A stretch of 64,000 nucleotides of DNA from Pararge aegeria (GCF_905163445.1 NC_053183.1:3596001-3660000); one strand, 5' to 3'. Numbered from the stretch's first letter, positions 9,545 through 22,404 are shown. The notes: a model not told the origin generated them from the letters alone. Made by a program: numbers and translations.

Positions 9545-10270
9545 AATAGTTTTATTTTTATACACATCTTAAATAGTCCCAGGGGCCTTACCTACATACT
9601 ATAGTGTTTTAGAATTATAATTCTTATTTTTCGAACATCAAGTTTTGTGAAATAAATTGTAATTTTAAGAATCAATGGTAGTGTAAGTCAAGTGGAAACG
9701 TAATTAACTTTCATTTTTGATTGCCATTCACGATTGCCTAATTTACGAGGCCGAGACAATTGCATTATTGATCCCGCACGATGTAAAAATGTTAACTCTT
9801 GATTTTCCAGATAGTAACATGAAACAAAATTTTTCCAATAAGATTACGTTAGAAACATTAAATCGATAATTATTCCAACAATTTTTGTGGCCATGTGGAC
9901 TTCGGTTGTCCAAGGTTCATTCCCCGATAAAAACAACTTGGGGTCACTATTTATATTTTTTTTCCGAATTTTCCTTCGGTGAGGCTTTGTCCGTAGCTAG
10001 TTTACCACCGTAACGTTCTGATAATATGCCGCCGTATTACAACTGAATAGAGTTATGGGTTTTATAATGAGTTAGCCTGCTAGCATCTGACATCACTGCG
10101 AGAGAGAGTTGTCTACCCATTGTCTCTATTTCTATATAATAAAACACTGGTAATGGATGGAGATAAAATCTAGCCCAACAGCAGGGCTAGTACAGGCAGG
10201 CAGGAGACAAAGTGATATAATGAACGTGTCCACCTGCTAACGCACGGGAACATGGAATAGAAGAAGTTAA
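9545..10270. other. Spacer downstream of RpL7A
   Basis: No gene is apparent. A Helitron-like 3' end (hairpin AGCCC..GGGCT then AG) occurs near 10168-10191. The rest is low-complexity AT-rich DNA. Confidence 0.4.
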
Positions 10271-10276
10271 CCCCTG

Positions 10277-10706
10277 TTATGGAGGGTAGAGGTAAGGAGA
10301 GTCATCTTATATGGGAGAAAAGTTGAAAAAGTGTCCAGTGTATGCGCTAAATAACAGTTCAAAAAACCTCCACAATGGCGCCGGTGGATGCACAGGGTAT
10401 GGTATGAATGTAGCAATCGTAGATGAATTGAAGTATGCAGAGTTAAAAAATTTAATGTCATTATCGACTAAAGTAGTTTATTGAGAATTTCAACAACTTA
10501 CGTTGTACAAAATATTGTGGTAAATATATTACTTCCTTGTATCTCCATACTTCCTTGTTTATTTTTCAAGCCTACTCTAACAATATTTATATTTGGCGCT
10601 TCTTTTAAGAGTTACCCTGATGCAAATGTGGCGCCATCCTAATTTAATACATTTTGACGACACTTTTTCATATACAAAGATGACTCCTTACCTCTACCCT
10701 CCATAA
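10277..10706. mobile_element. 430-bp MITE with long inverted ends
   Basis: TTATGGAGGGTAGAGGTAAG at the left end is answered by CTTACCTCTACCCTCCATAA at the right. Pairing continues into TCATCTT/AAGATGA. CCCCTG flanks both sides (10271-10276, 10707-10712) as a target duplication of at least 6 bp. No open frame. Confidence 0.75.
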
Positions 10707-11075
10707 CCCCTGTTTAAAATTAATCATATATTATTTGTTGCTAAAAGTTCACAAACTTATGTGCCATGGAAAATTTATTAAACTTTGGCTATGAAAATAA
10801 ATAAGGCCAAGTAGTTAAATAAACGTAAATAACATAGGTGGAAGGGTGGCCATCTAGTGAGCATATTGGAACCAACGTTTCGGAATTAAACCGTCTAAGC
10901 ACAACTCTTACGAACTAAAGTAACCTCGCTGACGTCTAATAGATGTCACTGGATATTTTTGAGTACTTTCATGTAAATTAAACAATTGTTATTCCTAATC
11001 ATCGGGAGTGCCTGGTGTAAGATTTTCTACTTCTTCGATCATATGAAAGTTACTACGATTTGTATGGTTACAAAA

Positions 11076-11143
11076 CAGCGCCATCTGGTGACAATAGTGT
11101 TTTACATTAAAAGTGTGGAACATTATTGTCACGAGATAGCGCT
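11076..11143. repeat. Inverted repeat with AGCGCCATCT ends
   Basis: AGCGCCATCTGGTGACAATA (from 11078) pairs with TATTGTCACGAGATAGCGCT across a short loop. It is probably a small foldback element. Confidence 0.5.
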
Positions 11144-11734
11144 CTTTTGATTCCATTGTGTAATATACTCAAATTCAAATTCCAAAATGTTTTATTTATG
11201 TACACCTTATTACAGGCACTTATGAGGCGTTCATACATTTAAATGTTACACACTAATGTTATTTATTGTGATAACTGAATACGTTAACTTAAAACTAAAG
11301 CTAGGAGGGTTCCAAACGCGCCCTAGTCTAAGAAGAGCCCACAACAAACTTAGCCAGGTTTTTTTTTGTTATCACCATATCAGTCTAGTTAAGCTAGGAA
11401 GTTAGAGCAATTGTTACTTATTTGACGTTTACTTATTTGATCCCATGTAAGTTATTCACAATTGGTATGATGCCGAAAGAGCGCAATCTAATTACAATAA
11501 GGGGAAACAGTATTTTCACATACCATAGACCGGCAGCCTTGCCTTCTTTTTGCAAGGTCGCCGTAGACTCAAGTCTACTGAAAAGAAAATTGATGTTAAA
11601 GAAAATACACCAATAGTTTTTAGTAGTAGAAAAAAAAAAAAAATGATCAGTCTAGTAATTTTGTACGAAAGCTAGGGGGGCTTTCGCGAGTCCAAAATCT
11701 ACTGGAACAGTTCTTTTAGCTAATTAGAGGAATA

Positions 11735-12175
11735 TCCCTACTAATATTATAAATGTCAAAGTAAGTTTGTTGTTTGTTACGCTTTCACGCAAAAACTACT
11801 TAACCCTCATGAATCTTTGTACACTTATTATTGGAAGTGTTATAAGTAATATAGGATACTTTTTATCCCGACATTGAGCTCGGTTCCTTTGGGAGAGGGG
11901 ATGAAATTGTTTGACGTTTTTACACCGTAACTCCGACAAATTATAACCGATTTAAATAATTATTTTTGTAGTATAGAGGTTATAATATGTGTTTAATTTT
12001 GCCCAAACTTTGTGTAGATCTAATGAATGTGGTTGGAGATAAAGGATAGAACTCCTCAGCGGACAAAAGCAAACCTCTCATTTAAGGCTTGAAAATTTTA
12101 AATTTTTTAGAACTACAACTAGATTGAATGCCACATCAAAAAAACAAAATTAACGAAGTCGCGGACAACAGCTAG
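11735..12175 (+). mobile_element. Non-autonomous Helitron-like element
   Basis: It starts TCCCTACTAATATTATAAAT and ends with a GACAACAGCTAG-type terminus, lying between A and T as Helitrons do. A close copy is at 52140-52585, and a reversed fragment at 51422-51737. No Rep/helicase frame. Confidence 0.65.
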
Positions 12176-12317
12176 TATATATATATTTTATTGGGCTTAG
12201 ACACGGGTCGGCCGAATTGGCACCGAACCATGATATTTAACGTTACACGAATGCTTGTATGTAAGTGGTTGTAATATGAAAAGACTGCATTACCTGCTTC
12301 GTAGGGCTTCTTTTTAA

Positions 12318-12824
12318 CCACAGAGTTAAGAACATACAGAAACCGTGTACGCGTCTAATACTGTCGCATCAATAACTACTCCTCTTTAGTAGTATATCTC
12401 TAATAAATAAATAAAGAAATAAATATACTACGACAATACACATCGCCGTTTAGCCCCAAAGTAGGCGTAGCTTGTGTAATGTGTTATGGGTACTAAGATG
12501 ACTGATGAATGTTTTTATGAACAATATACATAAATACATAGAATATACATATAAAAACCCAGACATTGGAAAACATACATGCTCATCACACAAAAAATAT
12601 TCGTCACACGGCCGTCAATAATAGTCGTCTGGAATAGTCACTTCATTTCATTTAGGAGAAGAGTAATTATTTTACCTCTAAGATTCTAAACATTTACCAT
12701 CAAAAGTTTGTGAGCTAGCAATATTTCGCGAGTTTCAAGTAAAACGTGCATGGGGCGTTTTCACTGTTTTTGGACACTTGCACATATGACGGAATGATGG
12801 ATATGTATGTTCTTAACTCTGTGG
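12318..12824. mobile_element. MITE with perfect 20-bp inverted ends, interrupted by a SINE
   Basis: CCACAGAGTTAAGAACATAC (12318-12337) is matched exactly in reverse at 12805-12824, with TTTAA on both flanks. The interior matches 2557-2835, 20222-20447, 23791-24316, 41640-41900 and 46806-47030. A reversed SINE-1 copy (12402-12617) is inserted inside. Confidence 0.75.
12402..12617 (-). repeat. SINE-1 copy inserted in a MITE
   Basis: The (ATAA)n tail, ACACATCGCC, TAGCCCCAAAGTA and GACTGATGAATG blocks are in the reverse orientation of 28770-29012. The tRNA-like head is mostly lost. Confidence 0.7.
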
Positions 12825-12935
12825 TTTAAACATTCATCATTAGTTTCGCTTGACTTCCGGATTAGCGTGCTTGAGTAGCTAATTTGAGTCCCGCTGTGGA
12901 ATATAAATTTCTGTTCTGGGACTCGCTACCATAAG

Positions 12936-13035
12936 ACGGCCGATTGACGCAGTGGTCAGCGATCCTGCTAAGTCCAAGGCCGTGGGCTCGATTCCTACAG
13001 CTGGAAAAATGTTTGTGTGATGAACACAAATGCGA
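12936..13035 (+). repeat. SINE-1, 5' half with tRNA-like Pol III promoter
   Basis: The head reads GGCCGATTGACGCAGTGGTC (A box), then GGGCTCGATTCC (B box) and ATGTTTGTGTGATGAACA. It is truncated after about 100 bases. Confidence 0.7.
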
Positions 13036-13175
13036 CTAAATAATTTGCGTACTTAACGACTTCATTATTTACTTTAGATTTGAAGCTACGGATCTTTTGT
13101 AGTAATATAATATTGGCGTAGGTGTTAAGCCTCATATACCTGTCATTACGCCGGCAACCACGCCCCTAAGACCGG

Positions 13176-13734
13176 CAGGGTGTTTACGTATCTCGCGACA
13201 GGCTTGCGACAGGCGTAAATCTCGCGATCACTGCTGTCAAACGTCACTTTTGTTTCTTCTTCTTTTTTATTTTTATGGCTTTTAGGTGTGCCAAATCGGC
13301 ACGTTGTACTTCGCCAATGTCACGTATACTTGGAAGGTCCACAAAGGTGATTGTCAAAATGTAAACATTATATAACTATAGCACTATACTTTTTATAAAT
13401 CTTAGTATTCCAAAATAAGGCGTTCGTAATGGAGTGTGGTCTTTGGTCAGTGTTATAATTCAAAGATTTTTTTTATTATAATTCATAATGGGAACAATAC
13501 AAATTCTACATAGTGACTAAAAACAAGCATAAGAAAACTTTGGACATTTAATGACCGGGAAATATTAGGAGGAAGGACATCGTAAAGCTTATGAAGGAGT
13601 TTCAGGCAGGATCACAAAATATGAGCGACCGATCACTTTTGTTTATTCATTGTGCAGAAAAGTGATGTTTGACAGCAGTGATCGCAAGATTTACGCCTGT
13701 CGCACACCTGTCTCAAGATACAAAATCACCCTGC
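13176..13734. mobile_element. Foldback element with about 75-bp imperfect arms
   Basis: The left arm (13176-13253) and right arm (13657-13734) are inverted copies sharing GCGACAGGCGTAAATCT and GATCACTGCTGTCAAAC. A single arm recurs near 58745-58865. No transposase frame. Confidence 0.6.
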
Positions 13735-14245
13735 AGAACACTGCAATGCTGCTTGCAGGCATAAGTACGGCAGTAGTCGCCACTTCCCTGGAAGAGTTGT
13801 CACAAAACTACTACATAGTGAAACTAACGTTACATTAGCTTACTTAAAAGTGTTTACAAGTGCAGGTTTTGTCCCGGATCTGCGATTTGATCGAACCGGT
13901 AAAGAAACTTGATAGAAGCGCCTCTCTCCAAATCACAAATATATCATTACTAGCGACACGCACCGGCTTTGCACGGGTGCAATGATGATACTAAATGTAC
14001 TAAAGAATGCTTTTACCTATTTACAACGTTAATTCGCAGCTTTTATAGGCACGCGCCGGTAGTCCGACCGGTAACGCCGGTAACGCCGGCCGGTAACGCC
14101 GCGGAAGCCGCAACCGCAAATTTTAAATCTGTAATACCTTCGAAAATATTCATTTAAATGACATGCTGTGCAGAGGCATATTGATCTATATGAAATGCAC
14201 AATGTATTCAGGTTACTGTATTGCTTAAAATCGCTTCGTAAATAA

Positions 14246-14500
14246 ACCATTATTTCTCGTAAAAAGTTATGTATTGGATAGAAAAAGGCGTTACTTTTGC
14301 GGAAATCCATGATATATTATGAAAATTAAGCTTAATTTTGCTATACTCCGCGAAAAGCAGGAGAATCTGTGTGGTGTGATTTATAAATTCTTCAATCCTT
14401 ATACTCCACACCAAACAGATCTTCGGCAATGCTTCTACGCACGTTTCGCTCCGAAACCGGAGCATCCTCAGGTGATGTTGACTTTACATTAAATCATTGT
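14246..14500. mobile_element. Element with CTCCGCGAAAAGCAGG core
   Basis: Shared blocks AAGCTTAATTTTGCTATACT, CACACCAAACAGATCTTCGG and TTTCGCTCCGAAACCGGAGC recur at 37425-37770 (with an inverted partner), 59620-59790 and, in part, 30663-30745. Confidence 0.55.
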
Positions 14501-16250
14501 AAAGTCAAATCACACAAGAAAAAGGAATGTTTAAAAAATCCTTATTGTGGGTTATTCCTAAGAGATAGACATATACCGTCGAGGACTTTTTTGTAGACTT
14601 TTTTAAGGTCTACAATAAGTATTATTCTATTCTGGTCTATCTCGTAGAGTTCAGTCAGCGTTTGCAATTACATAAGACCTCTAAAATTATCAGTGTTTTT
14701 CTACTATATTATGCATGTGTTATACATATAAACAATCCTGTGGAGTCACTCTGTCTATTAAAAAAGACCGCATCAAAATCCGTTGCGTAGTTATAAAGAT
14801 CTAAGCATATGTAGGGACAGACGGAAAGCGGGAAGCGACAATAGGAACCCTTTAATAACGTTCTCTTTATTGTCTATTACCTATTTTTCATTTGTTTGAG
14901 CCAGTTTTTATTTCTAATCATACTTTATTACGATTTTAGCGCCAAAGAAACTATATGTAAGGCCCTGGGTAGGGTACCCTGTATTGCCTTCTCCCCCCAA
15001 TAGATCTGGGGCTGCCCTGGTCTAAAAAAAACACCACAACTCCAACAAACATAACTCTGGGTGATAAACGTTGCAATCGACCGATTTGCCATTTCGCAAC
15101 TAGGTCACGCCATCCCTTATTTCTCTTTTCCCGCGAGAATTAATATTCTGGGACATTTGCTGCATTAACAGATAAGCCATTTTTTATGTTTACGTGGGAC
15201 ACAGTCCACTGTTGGTATTAATTGGACGGTCCACACACGAAACGTTTTTTCAGGCCCATCTAAGGCTTGCTTTGTGCTGACCTATTTGTGCTAAATCTCG
15301 GGCAGAGATTCAAGACTCAACCTCCGTAGAGTTAAAGCAACAATTCATGCTTTCACATTCTGATAAATAACAAAGTCAACGACGAAACAAATGAACGTAA
15401 ATTATTTCGTCGACTATGGAGTAGACGACTGTACGGTGTACCTGGACTATGTAGTAGAGGACTAAAATTAAAATAGATAGACTCAAAATATAGTTGCCGT
15501 TTTAGAGGGCTCACGTATCCACCGAAAAAAAATAAGAATTGAATTAAATAATTTATTTTTTTACCAGAATTCAAGAGACATTTTTTATTATTAATCAAAG
15601 ACAAGGTATTTAAATATTGAACTCAATTATTTAAAAAAGATAAGCTCTGATTTAGATAAATAATGATTATTTCTAATGTAAGTAACCTAAAATAAAAGAT
15701 TATAGTATAAAAGTTGTACAGAAAACTTTGTATAAGTAGTTTTTATTCATCTAAAAGAAGACTTTTTGTGGCAGAGCTCATCCGGGGACTACCCTGGACA
15801 AGCAGTGCTCTGTTTAATTACGTGTTGTAATTACACCGGCACCCGCGCCCTTCAGACCGAAACAGCATTGCAACAATGCTGCTTAGCGGCAGAAATGGTG
15901 GTAGTACTTCCCCGGACGAGCTCTGTTACAAAAAGCTCTACTACTACTACTAAAATGTCTTTCCTCTTACCATCACGTTGTCACGTTATTCTTTAATCTT
16001 AAAGGTAAAATAAAGAATACCGGCAAAATTTTAAAGATCAAGTATATTGAAACTAATAGTATGAAAAACAAGGCGTAGGTCTAGGCCAGTCTAAGCTCGA
16101 CTGTATTTCGGTACCGCACTCTCCTTTTGTGGTAGGCCAGCATCAAGTTCCAGGCAGTCAGAGGTTTCAGTGCTGTGCCAGCCGCAAATGTGGACTATCA
16201 GCTTCATCCGTGTATTACAACCACAAATGCAAAATATATATGCAAAATGT
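14501..16250. other. Non-coding stretch with repeat pieces
   Basis: No supported gene. A repeat with CACCGGCACCCGCGCCCTTC at 15826-15960 is related to pieces at 13135, 33595 and 44320. The remainder is AT-rich. Confidence 0.35.
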
Positions 16251-16254
16251 AAAT

Positions 16255-16420
16255 TGTTGATGTTGGAAAAGAGCAACTGCTGAGTTTCTTGCCGGCTTCT
16301 TCTCGGTAGAATCTGCCTTCCGAACCGGTGGTAGAATCACTACAAACAGACAGACTTGACGTTTCAAAAGTGCTTATATTAGGCCTACTTGAAATAAATG
16401 AATTTTGAATTTTAAAATGG
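16255..16420 (+). repeat. LINE 3'-end family (AGGCCTACTTGAAATAAATG)
   Basis: It contains GCCGGCTTCTTCTCGGTAGA, GACGTTTCAAAAGTGCTTAT and an AATAAA. Other copies: 20052-20195, 34550-34660 (-), 41242-41410 (-), 48590-48750, 49177-49360 (-), 52615-52760 (-). Confidence 0.65.
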
Positions 16421-16873
16421 ACTCCTTCAACGGTAACTATTTCGTCGCGTAAAAAAGCAATGAAATATTTACTCAATTGACATAAAACATGGGCAATTTA
16501 TGTAGGACATGACAGCATACAATTTAGTCAGGGTTTGTAGGAATTCTAACCCTACGGGAAATAATGGCGTGACGCCGAGAAAATTACACGAGTGCTAACG
16601 GCACGGCATGTTCTACTAATTAGGAGTTTTTGTAATTTCTGTGTAATTGCACGTAATTTATATAGTGGCAACATTATGATGGATGTTTTTGGGGGCGATT
16701 AAAGACTTAAAGGTGCAGCTAAGGGTTTAAAAGCAATTTTTCTGAGCAATAATGAAAAACAACGCGACAGTCGCAAGCGCCTAGAGATGCTAAGTAAGTT
16801 CAAAATTAACTACATTTTTATTAAACCTATGAAGTTCTTCATAGCGAAAACAATTATATGTTACTACCTTGTG

Positions 16874-17236
16874 CTAGCGACTTCGTCTGTGTGGACTTCA
16901 GAATTGTTTCTAAAGGTTAGTTCGTTAGCAATTTTTAATCCCAAAAAGGGAACTATTTGAGAGATCAGTACAGAAAGTACATGTCCTATGCTACATAGGT
17001 GATATGCCTAGCAAATATTAAAGCTGTCCGCCCGCGGCTTAGCTCGTACTCAACTTTCAATTTTCCCTCAACTTAAGAAATCGGGATAAAAGGTAACCAA
17101 AGTTATTTTCCATGTCAAAGGCTACATGTATGCCAAATTTCATCCATATCCCTTCAGCCGTTTTTGCGTGATTGAGTAACAAACATCCTCACTTTCTCAT
17201 TTATAATATTATATATACATATAATATATATTAGTA
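16874..17236 (-). mobile_element. Degenerate Helitron-like element
   Basis: On the minus strand it begins TCCTACTAATATATATTATA, contains CACGCAAAAACGGCTGAAGG and ends near CGAAGTCGCTAG. It is diverged and non-coding. Confidence 0.5.
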
Positions 17237-17624
17237 GGATTCTTGAAGATATTTTATGAATAAATGTTTATTCGCGTAATACACGATAAAGTAAATGAAT
17301 AAAATGTCGCTTATAAAAATTTTCAAATATAATTAGAATAGGAATTGAACGGATTACAGATTTGGTGATGTTAATTAATTTTGTTTATTTAAATAAGTAT
17401 ATTGATTGCATAGAAACGGATAAATAGTACAGGACAAAATAAACATAAATAATAAAGCAAAAGGCGATCTTGTACCTAATGATCTCTTCCATGCTACCTT
17501 TGCGAACGGGGCCAGTGAGACATTTGAGGCGGGAGATAGCACTTATACATACACACCAATAACCGATAATATACAAAATAATAAAGAAAAACATACAAAT
17601 CTTTATATTTATATCTTTATATCT

Positions 17625-17795
17625 TTATTATCTATTGTTTAAAATAATTGTTTTATAAATATAACCTAAAATAAACTATTAAAAACTAAATAAAATCTAA
17701 AACGTCCTCGAAACCACCGCAGCGAGGCACAGTTCCTAAGATGCTGGCAGCATTGCCCCTTTGGATGGCCAACCTAATTCGTTGGCTAAGGTAAC
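17625..17795 (-). pseudogene. Retroelement ORF C-terminal remnant, copy 1
   Basis: The minus strand encodes AIQRGNAASILGTVPRCGGF as in copies at 25250-25590 and 38285-38700. The shared 3' UTR (ATAAATATAACCTAAAATAA) continues past the stop. It is a 5'-truncated retrotransposon tail; the clade is not assigned. Confidence 0.6.
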
Positions 17796-17799
17796 TATA

Positions 17800-20700
17800 T
17801 ATTTACGGTATATTTTTTTAGGTGTTGACAATGCTCAGATTACCAACATATAGCTTGGTTTAGAACTAGGCATTATTAAAGAATTATCTGACGTATTTTT
17901 ACGTAGTTCTTTACAGTTTAAGAATTAAAACAAAGAAATATACAAATAACTGTTCTACGGAGAGGTGCCAGCACCGACTTACCTATAAATAAAAATTATT
18001 GCTTGCCTCAATTTTATTGAGAAGCAATGATGAAAACAACTCAATTATAAACTAACAAGCGGCGATGATTTCGCAAGCTAATTCGGGGCTAATTTTTTTG
18101 TATTTTTAGCATAGTCAATAAACAATGCATATGTAGCTTGCGACGGGCATGTTCTGTGCAGTCTTCTGTAAGATAATGCACTCTTGGAAACCTCATAGAA
18201 TATTAATAAAAACCGACCAAACAAGTCACTGCCAAAAATCATCATAGGCGTACCCAGCTTCTGGCCGAGGGGGAGGGCAGGTCAGATCGTCCGCGGCAGT
18301 CTTGTAATACACTACACAAAAACACCTCTATAAAACATTAGGTATATATGCATAAGCATATTTCATAAAAAAAAATTTGGAAAGTGCACGCCTCATAGCG
18401 GTCATTCACATTAAAAAAAAATCCTCAAACCAAAACTCAACTTTTTAAAAATGAAATAACAAATAAAATTAATATCTTTATGTCTCACGCGATTTTATGG
18501 GACGAAATTTACACAGCGCATGCGCGAATCTTGATTTTCCACATACGCATATAGAAAAAATAATTTTGATAAATTATAATTAAACGACAGTACTTAGAAC
18601 GCTAATATTAACTAGGAATCAGCACAGTGCATTACTTTATAAAATAAAAAAAAATATTCCGGTAAGATAATTCTTTCGTCCAATTTCTCTGCCACATACA
18701 CGGATCCGTAAACACAGACACACGGACGTCCAAGAATGATTAGTTTTATTATTATTAACTATATTGAACAAGAATAATTGCTTATAAAATATATATCATA
18801 TGTGCTAGACAGATTATATAACTTGATGTTAGTGCACTCATATTATCCTGTAAGTGTTATACTAATAAAAAAAAACATCATTTAAGTTCAGTATTTCACC
18901 GTTGAGGCAAGTGATATATTTTTGATTCTTAAAAATGCACATAACTTATAAAAGTAAGAGGTGCGTGTCGTGTTTTAAACTCGAACCGCCGAAAGAAAAG
19001 CCGAAACCACTAGGCTCGTACCTTTTATAAACCATACTAGCTGACCCGTCCAACTTCGTCATCACCAAATCGGTTATTACCGGAAAACACGAATAAAATG
19101 ACATTTTCTAAAAATGAATGACATTTACGAAAAATCCCCCTGCATGGGCTTAGAAAAGGCGAAAGATATAAACGATTTATTATTATATATACAAGAATTG
19201 CTCGTTTAAAGATATAAGATTATTATCTACATTGGAACCTTGCAAAGCCGGGACGGGTTGCTAGTTAAGATATAACAGCTATACCCTTACATTTTTAGTT
19301 GCCATAAAAGACTGCATAATCCTACCACCAGATGAGTCAACCTCCTCTTTTTTTGAAGCCGGTTTAAAAATTAGCTCCTTTGACATGGATACATATAACA
19401 CTAGTCATTGCGAAGTACCAGGGAGAGTGGAGGTAAGCCGTAAAAACTCTAATTTACACATACCGAGTTGTAAGGACTAACGTGGGATCTCATGGTGTAC
19501 GCGATGTCCTTTGTCTCCACTCCACTACATGCATCTTGCGTACAAAGGGTCGGGTAGGGTTACCATGATTCTCTCTAAAGTCTACACGCATGCAATATAA
19601 TTTGTCGCCTAAAATATGTATAGTCAACTATTTATCGTCATCATCAACCTATAACCTCACTGCAGGCTGCTGGGTACTGGGTTTCTTGCCAGGGTATGTA
19701 TACGACAGTAAAATTGCATAAAATGATTTGTAATTGACAAAATCTGAGTACGATCCGGCCTAGGTATGACAGTATGAAGTATTTATTTATAATTTTACCC
19801 TTAAGTTTTTTTATTACATAATTTCTGATTGTTTCGTACGTGCCGCTGTTTGTAGTTTTAATATTACCTACATGAAATAAGTTGTAAATATTCTCATTGA
19901 GTGAAATTGTAATTTCTTTTGAGATGAAAATAAACGTCTTTAACCACAAATGGCAAAAATCCTCCTCCTATACGAGTTATATATCAATTTTAGGGTATGC
20001 AAAGCTTTTGTGCATGTATGAAGTGCACGCAACAATGATTGTTAAATTGTAAATGATGTTGGAGAAGAGCAACTGCCGAGTTTCATGCCGGCTTCTTCTC
20101 GGTAAAATCTGCCTTCAGAGTCACGACAATCAGATATACTTGACAATTCAAAAGTGCTTATATTTGGCCTACTTGAAATAAATGAATTTAGAATTTTGTA
20201 TGAAAAGGATTTAGGCCGTAGTCACTGAATTAAAAAGATACAGAATCCAACAAATAACACGACTAATATTGCATAAAAAAACCACTCCACATTAATAGCG
20301 TTCTCGAACAGGCACTTCATCATCTCTAAGTTAAGTTTCTAAACGTTAACAATAAAATGAGGAAAATAGGAAAAGTTTGTGAGCTATCGATATTCCGCGG
20401 GTGTTAAGAGAGACGTGCTAGGGAGGTCTTGTCTGTTTTTTTGGTACACTCCACACTCCCTTGAAAACATTATGGATAACTCTCAGGCATCCAGGTTTCC
20501 TCACGATGTTTTTCTTGACCTTTGAAGTAAGGAATATTTAATTGCTTGAATTAAAAACTTACATTCCCGACCCTTTCAGCTTTACAAACTTTTCCCTTTA
20601 CTAAAATTGTAAAGCTGTTTGTGAGGTTGATTGCGCTTATCTTAGGAATTACTGGCTCGAAATGGAAAATCTTTTGGATTGTGCATTTTATCGAGCAAGG

Positions 20701-22000
20701 CTATATGCTTAAAATCACGATACAACAATAGCAACGGAGCAAGAAAACGTTGCAACGGGAAAAAATATTGATTACGCCATAATGTCTGATTTTTTTTCTT
20801 TAAAGGTTCTAAAAAAATGTACGCGGCAGCATATCTTTTAGGTAAACTCATAAGCGGACGAAGTCTTGGGGACCGGATTGTATTATACTAATACTAGCTG
20901 CGCGAACTGTGAAACTACTAACAGTTACACCAAACGCCCTAAGATATCTTAAAAAGTGTAGGAGTTAAGTTTTCTTAAATTTTCTAAACTCTTCTTCACA
21001 TACCCTTCCACAAAGAAGAATGAATAAGAAGAAGGGGAATCATTTTTATTTCTTTTATGAAGAAGGAAAAGATTTGTTTATTTGTAGTCGATAAATTCTG
21101 ACACTTCTAAACCGATTTTATTAAATCTTTCAACAGTAGAAAGCTATAATTAATGCCAATTGTTACACATTCGTAACCACTGATTTTATATGTTATTCTG
21201 TTTCTAAAACTACCATTTTGGGACCTGACAGTTCTTCTTCTTTTGATTTATGGCTTATCGTAGTACCAAAACAGCACTATGTGCTTTGCCAGTGTCAAGT
21301 AGTTTGGAAAAGGCACGAACTAGAGATGACAGTTCTTGTTTGTATAAAGACGTATAAAAATTGACTTTAAGACCGAAATACCATTGATAAATAATCAGAG
21401 CTCTACATATTGCGATTTTTTTAGCCCGTTAACGAGCTTTATTGTAGTTTTTACGGTGCAAAGCTAAAAGATTATTGCGAATATCCAGCGAATGCCGGTA
21501 ATCTGGTTACCCTGACTACGTGACCCTTCTCTCCTGCCCGGCAGGCATGCCATGTGTGGAGACGTATTAAGGAACGCTGGAGGGCTAAAGCGTGCGGTGT
21601 GCATGCACAACATAATATCCCTAGACAACCTTTTTTCAACTAAAAATTTCTTGATCTACGACAAAAAAGTGTCGACAGACGATACAATAACTGTAAAAAT
21701 AATAATGAGGATGAAAGTTAAATCTTTATAATTTAAAAGTCAAACGTTTTTAACGGGTACCGATTACCGGAGTTCTCACCCATTTAAAGTTTGAGAATAG
21801 GTTGAGGTCGTAAAAAGTGGGATTGCCATTACCGATTACAATACGTATTTAAGGTCAATGAATAGATAGCCCACAGAAAATTATATCCCATGCTGTTTTT
21901 TTAAACGCATAAAATAAGTAACGAAAATTTGAGAAGTTTTAAATGTTAAAAGCTCGAAGTGAAAATTGTCCCTAATTACAATATACGTAACTAGCGGTTT
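17800..22000. other. Repeat-rich AT-rich stretch without a gene
   Basis: Recognisable pieces are SINE-2 fragments at 18893-19019 (-) and 20449-20580 (-), an inverted pair of Helitron-type ends at 19037-19265, a LINE 3' end at 20052-20195, and a MITE fragment at 20222-20447. The short open frames have no exon-like features. Confidence 0.4.
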
Positions 22001-22019
22001 AAATAATTGTTGAACCGGG

Positions 22020-22331
22020 AATGGTCCTCTGTACGCACGCGCCACCACGGAAAATAACAGGTACAGACGTCCGTTCACTCAGTCGCGAAATATCGAGGGG
22101 ATACGCGCACGCGTGTTGGCTGAATAGCCCATGACCATTGCCATTTTATTTTCTTTATAAATTAAAAACATTAAACATCACTTCACCCCGCCAATTAATA
22201 ATTTTAAAAATGGAATGCGAAGAGTTCCCCGTGAAAATAAGATGGCGTGCACACTGCCGCTGATTTTTCAGGATCTGTGAGCCGTATTGACTTTTCGTGT
22301 TTTGTTTAGTGATAATTTGTGATAGCGAGTG
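22020..22331 (+). promoter_or_regulatory. Possible promoter and 5' UTR, locally CpG-rich
   Basis: GC and CpG rise in 22020-22130 (ACGCACGCGCCACC, TCGCGAAATATCGAGG, ACGCGCACGCGTG) compared with the surrounding AT-rich DNA. The candidate coding exon at 22332 follows. There is also an acceptor-like TTTTTCAG at 22265-22272. This is inference. Confidence 0.25.
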
Positions 22332-22404
22332 ATGCCCAGTGGATATGGGTGTGATAATGACAACTGTTTACGAGATTGGATTGCACTTTGTATCGGATTG
22401 TGTG
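22332..22404 (+). CDS. Candidate first coding exon, 24 codons plus splice donor
   Basis: An ATG at 22332 opens a frame reading MPSGYGCDNDNCLRDWIALC then IGLC, ending in G|GTAAGG (donor at 22405, phase 1). The peptide has a Cys/Asn/Asp-rich start and a hydrophobic stretch, so it could lead into a membrane protein. I do not recognise it and could not find a second exon downstream. The strong donor, non-repetitive sequence and preceding CpG-rich patch make it worth listing, but chance is possible in 64 kb. Confidence 0.3.

Noticed and set aside
14029..14310. 93-codon minus-strand frame
   Set aside because: It is open because of a GC-rich GCCGGTAACGCC repeat and runs into a mobile element.
15353..15604. 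83-codon minus-strand frame
   Set aside because: Low-complexity AT-rich translation with no domain and no exon signals.
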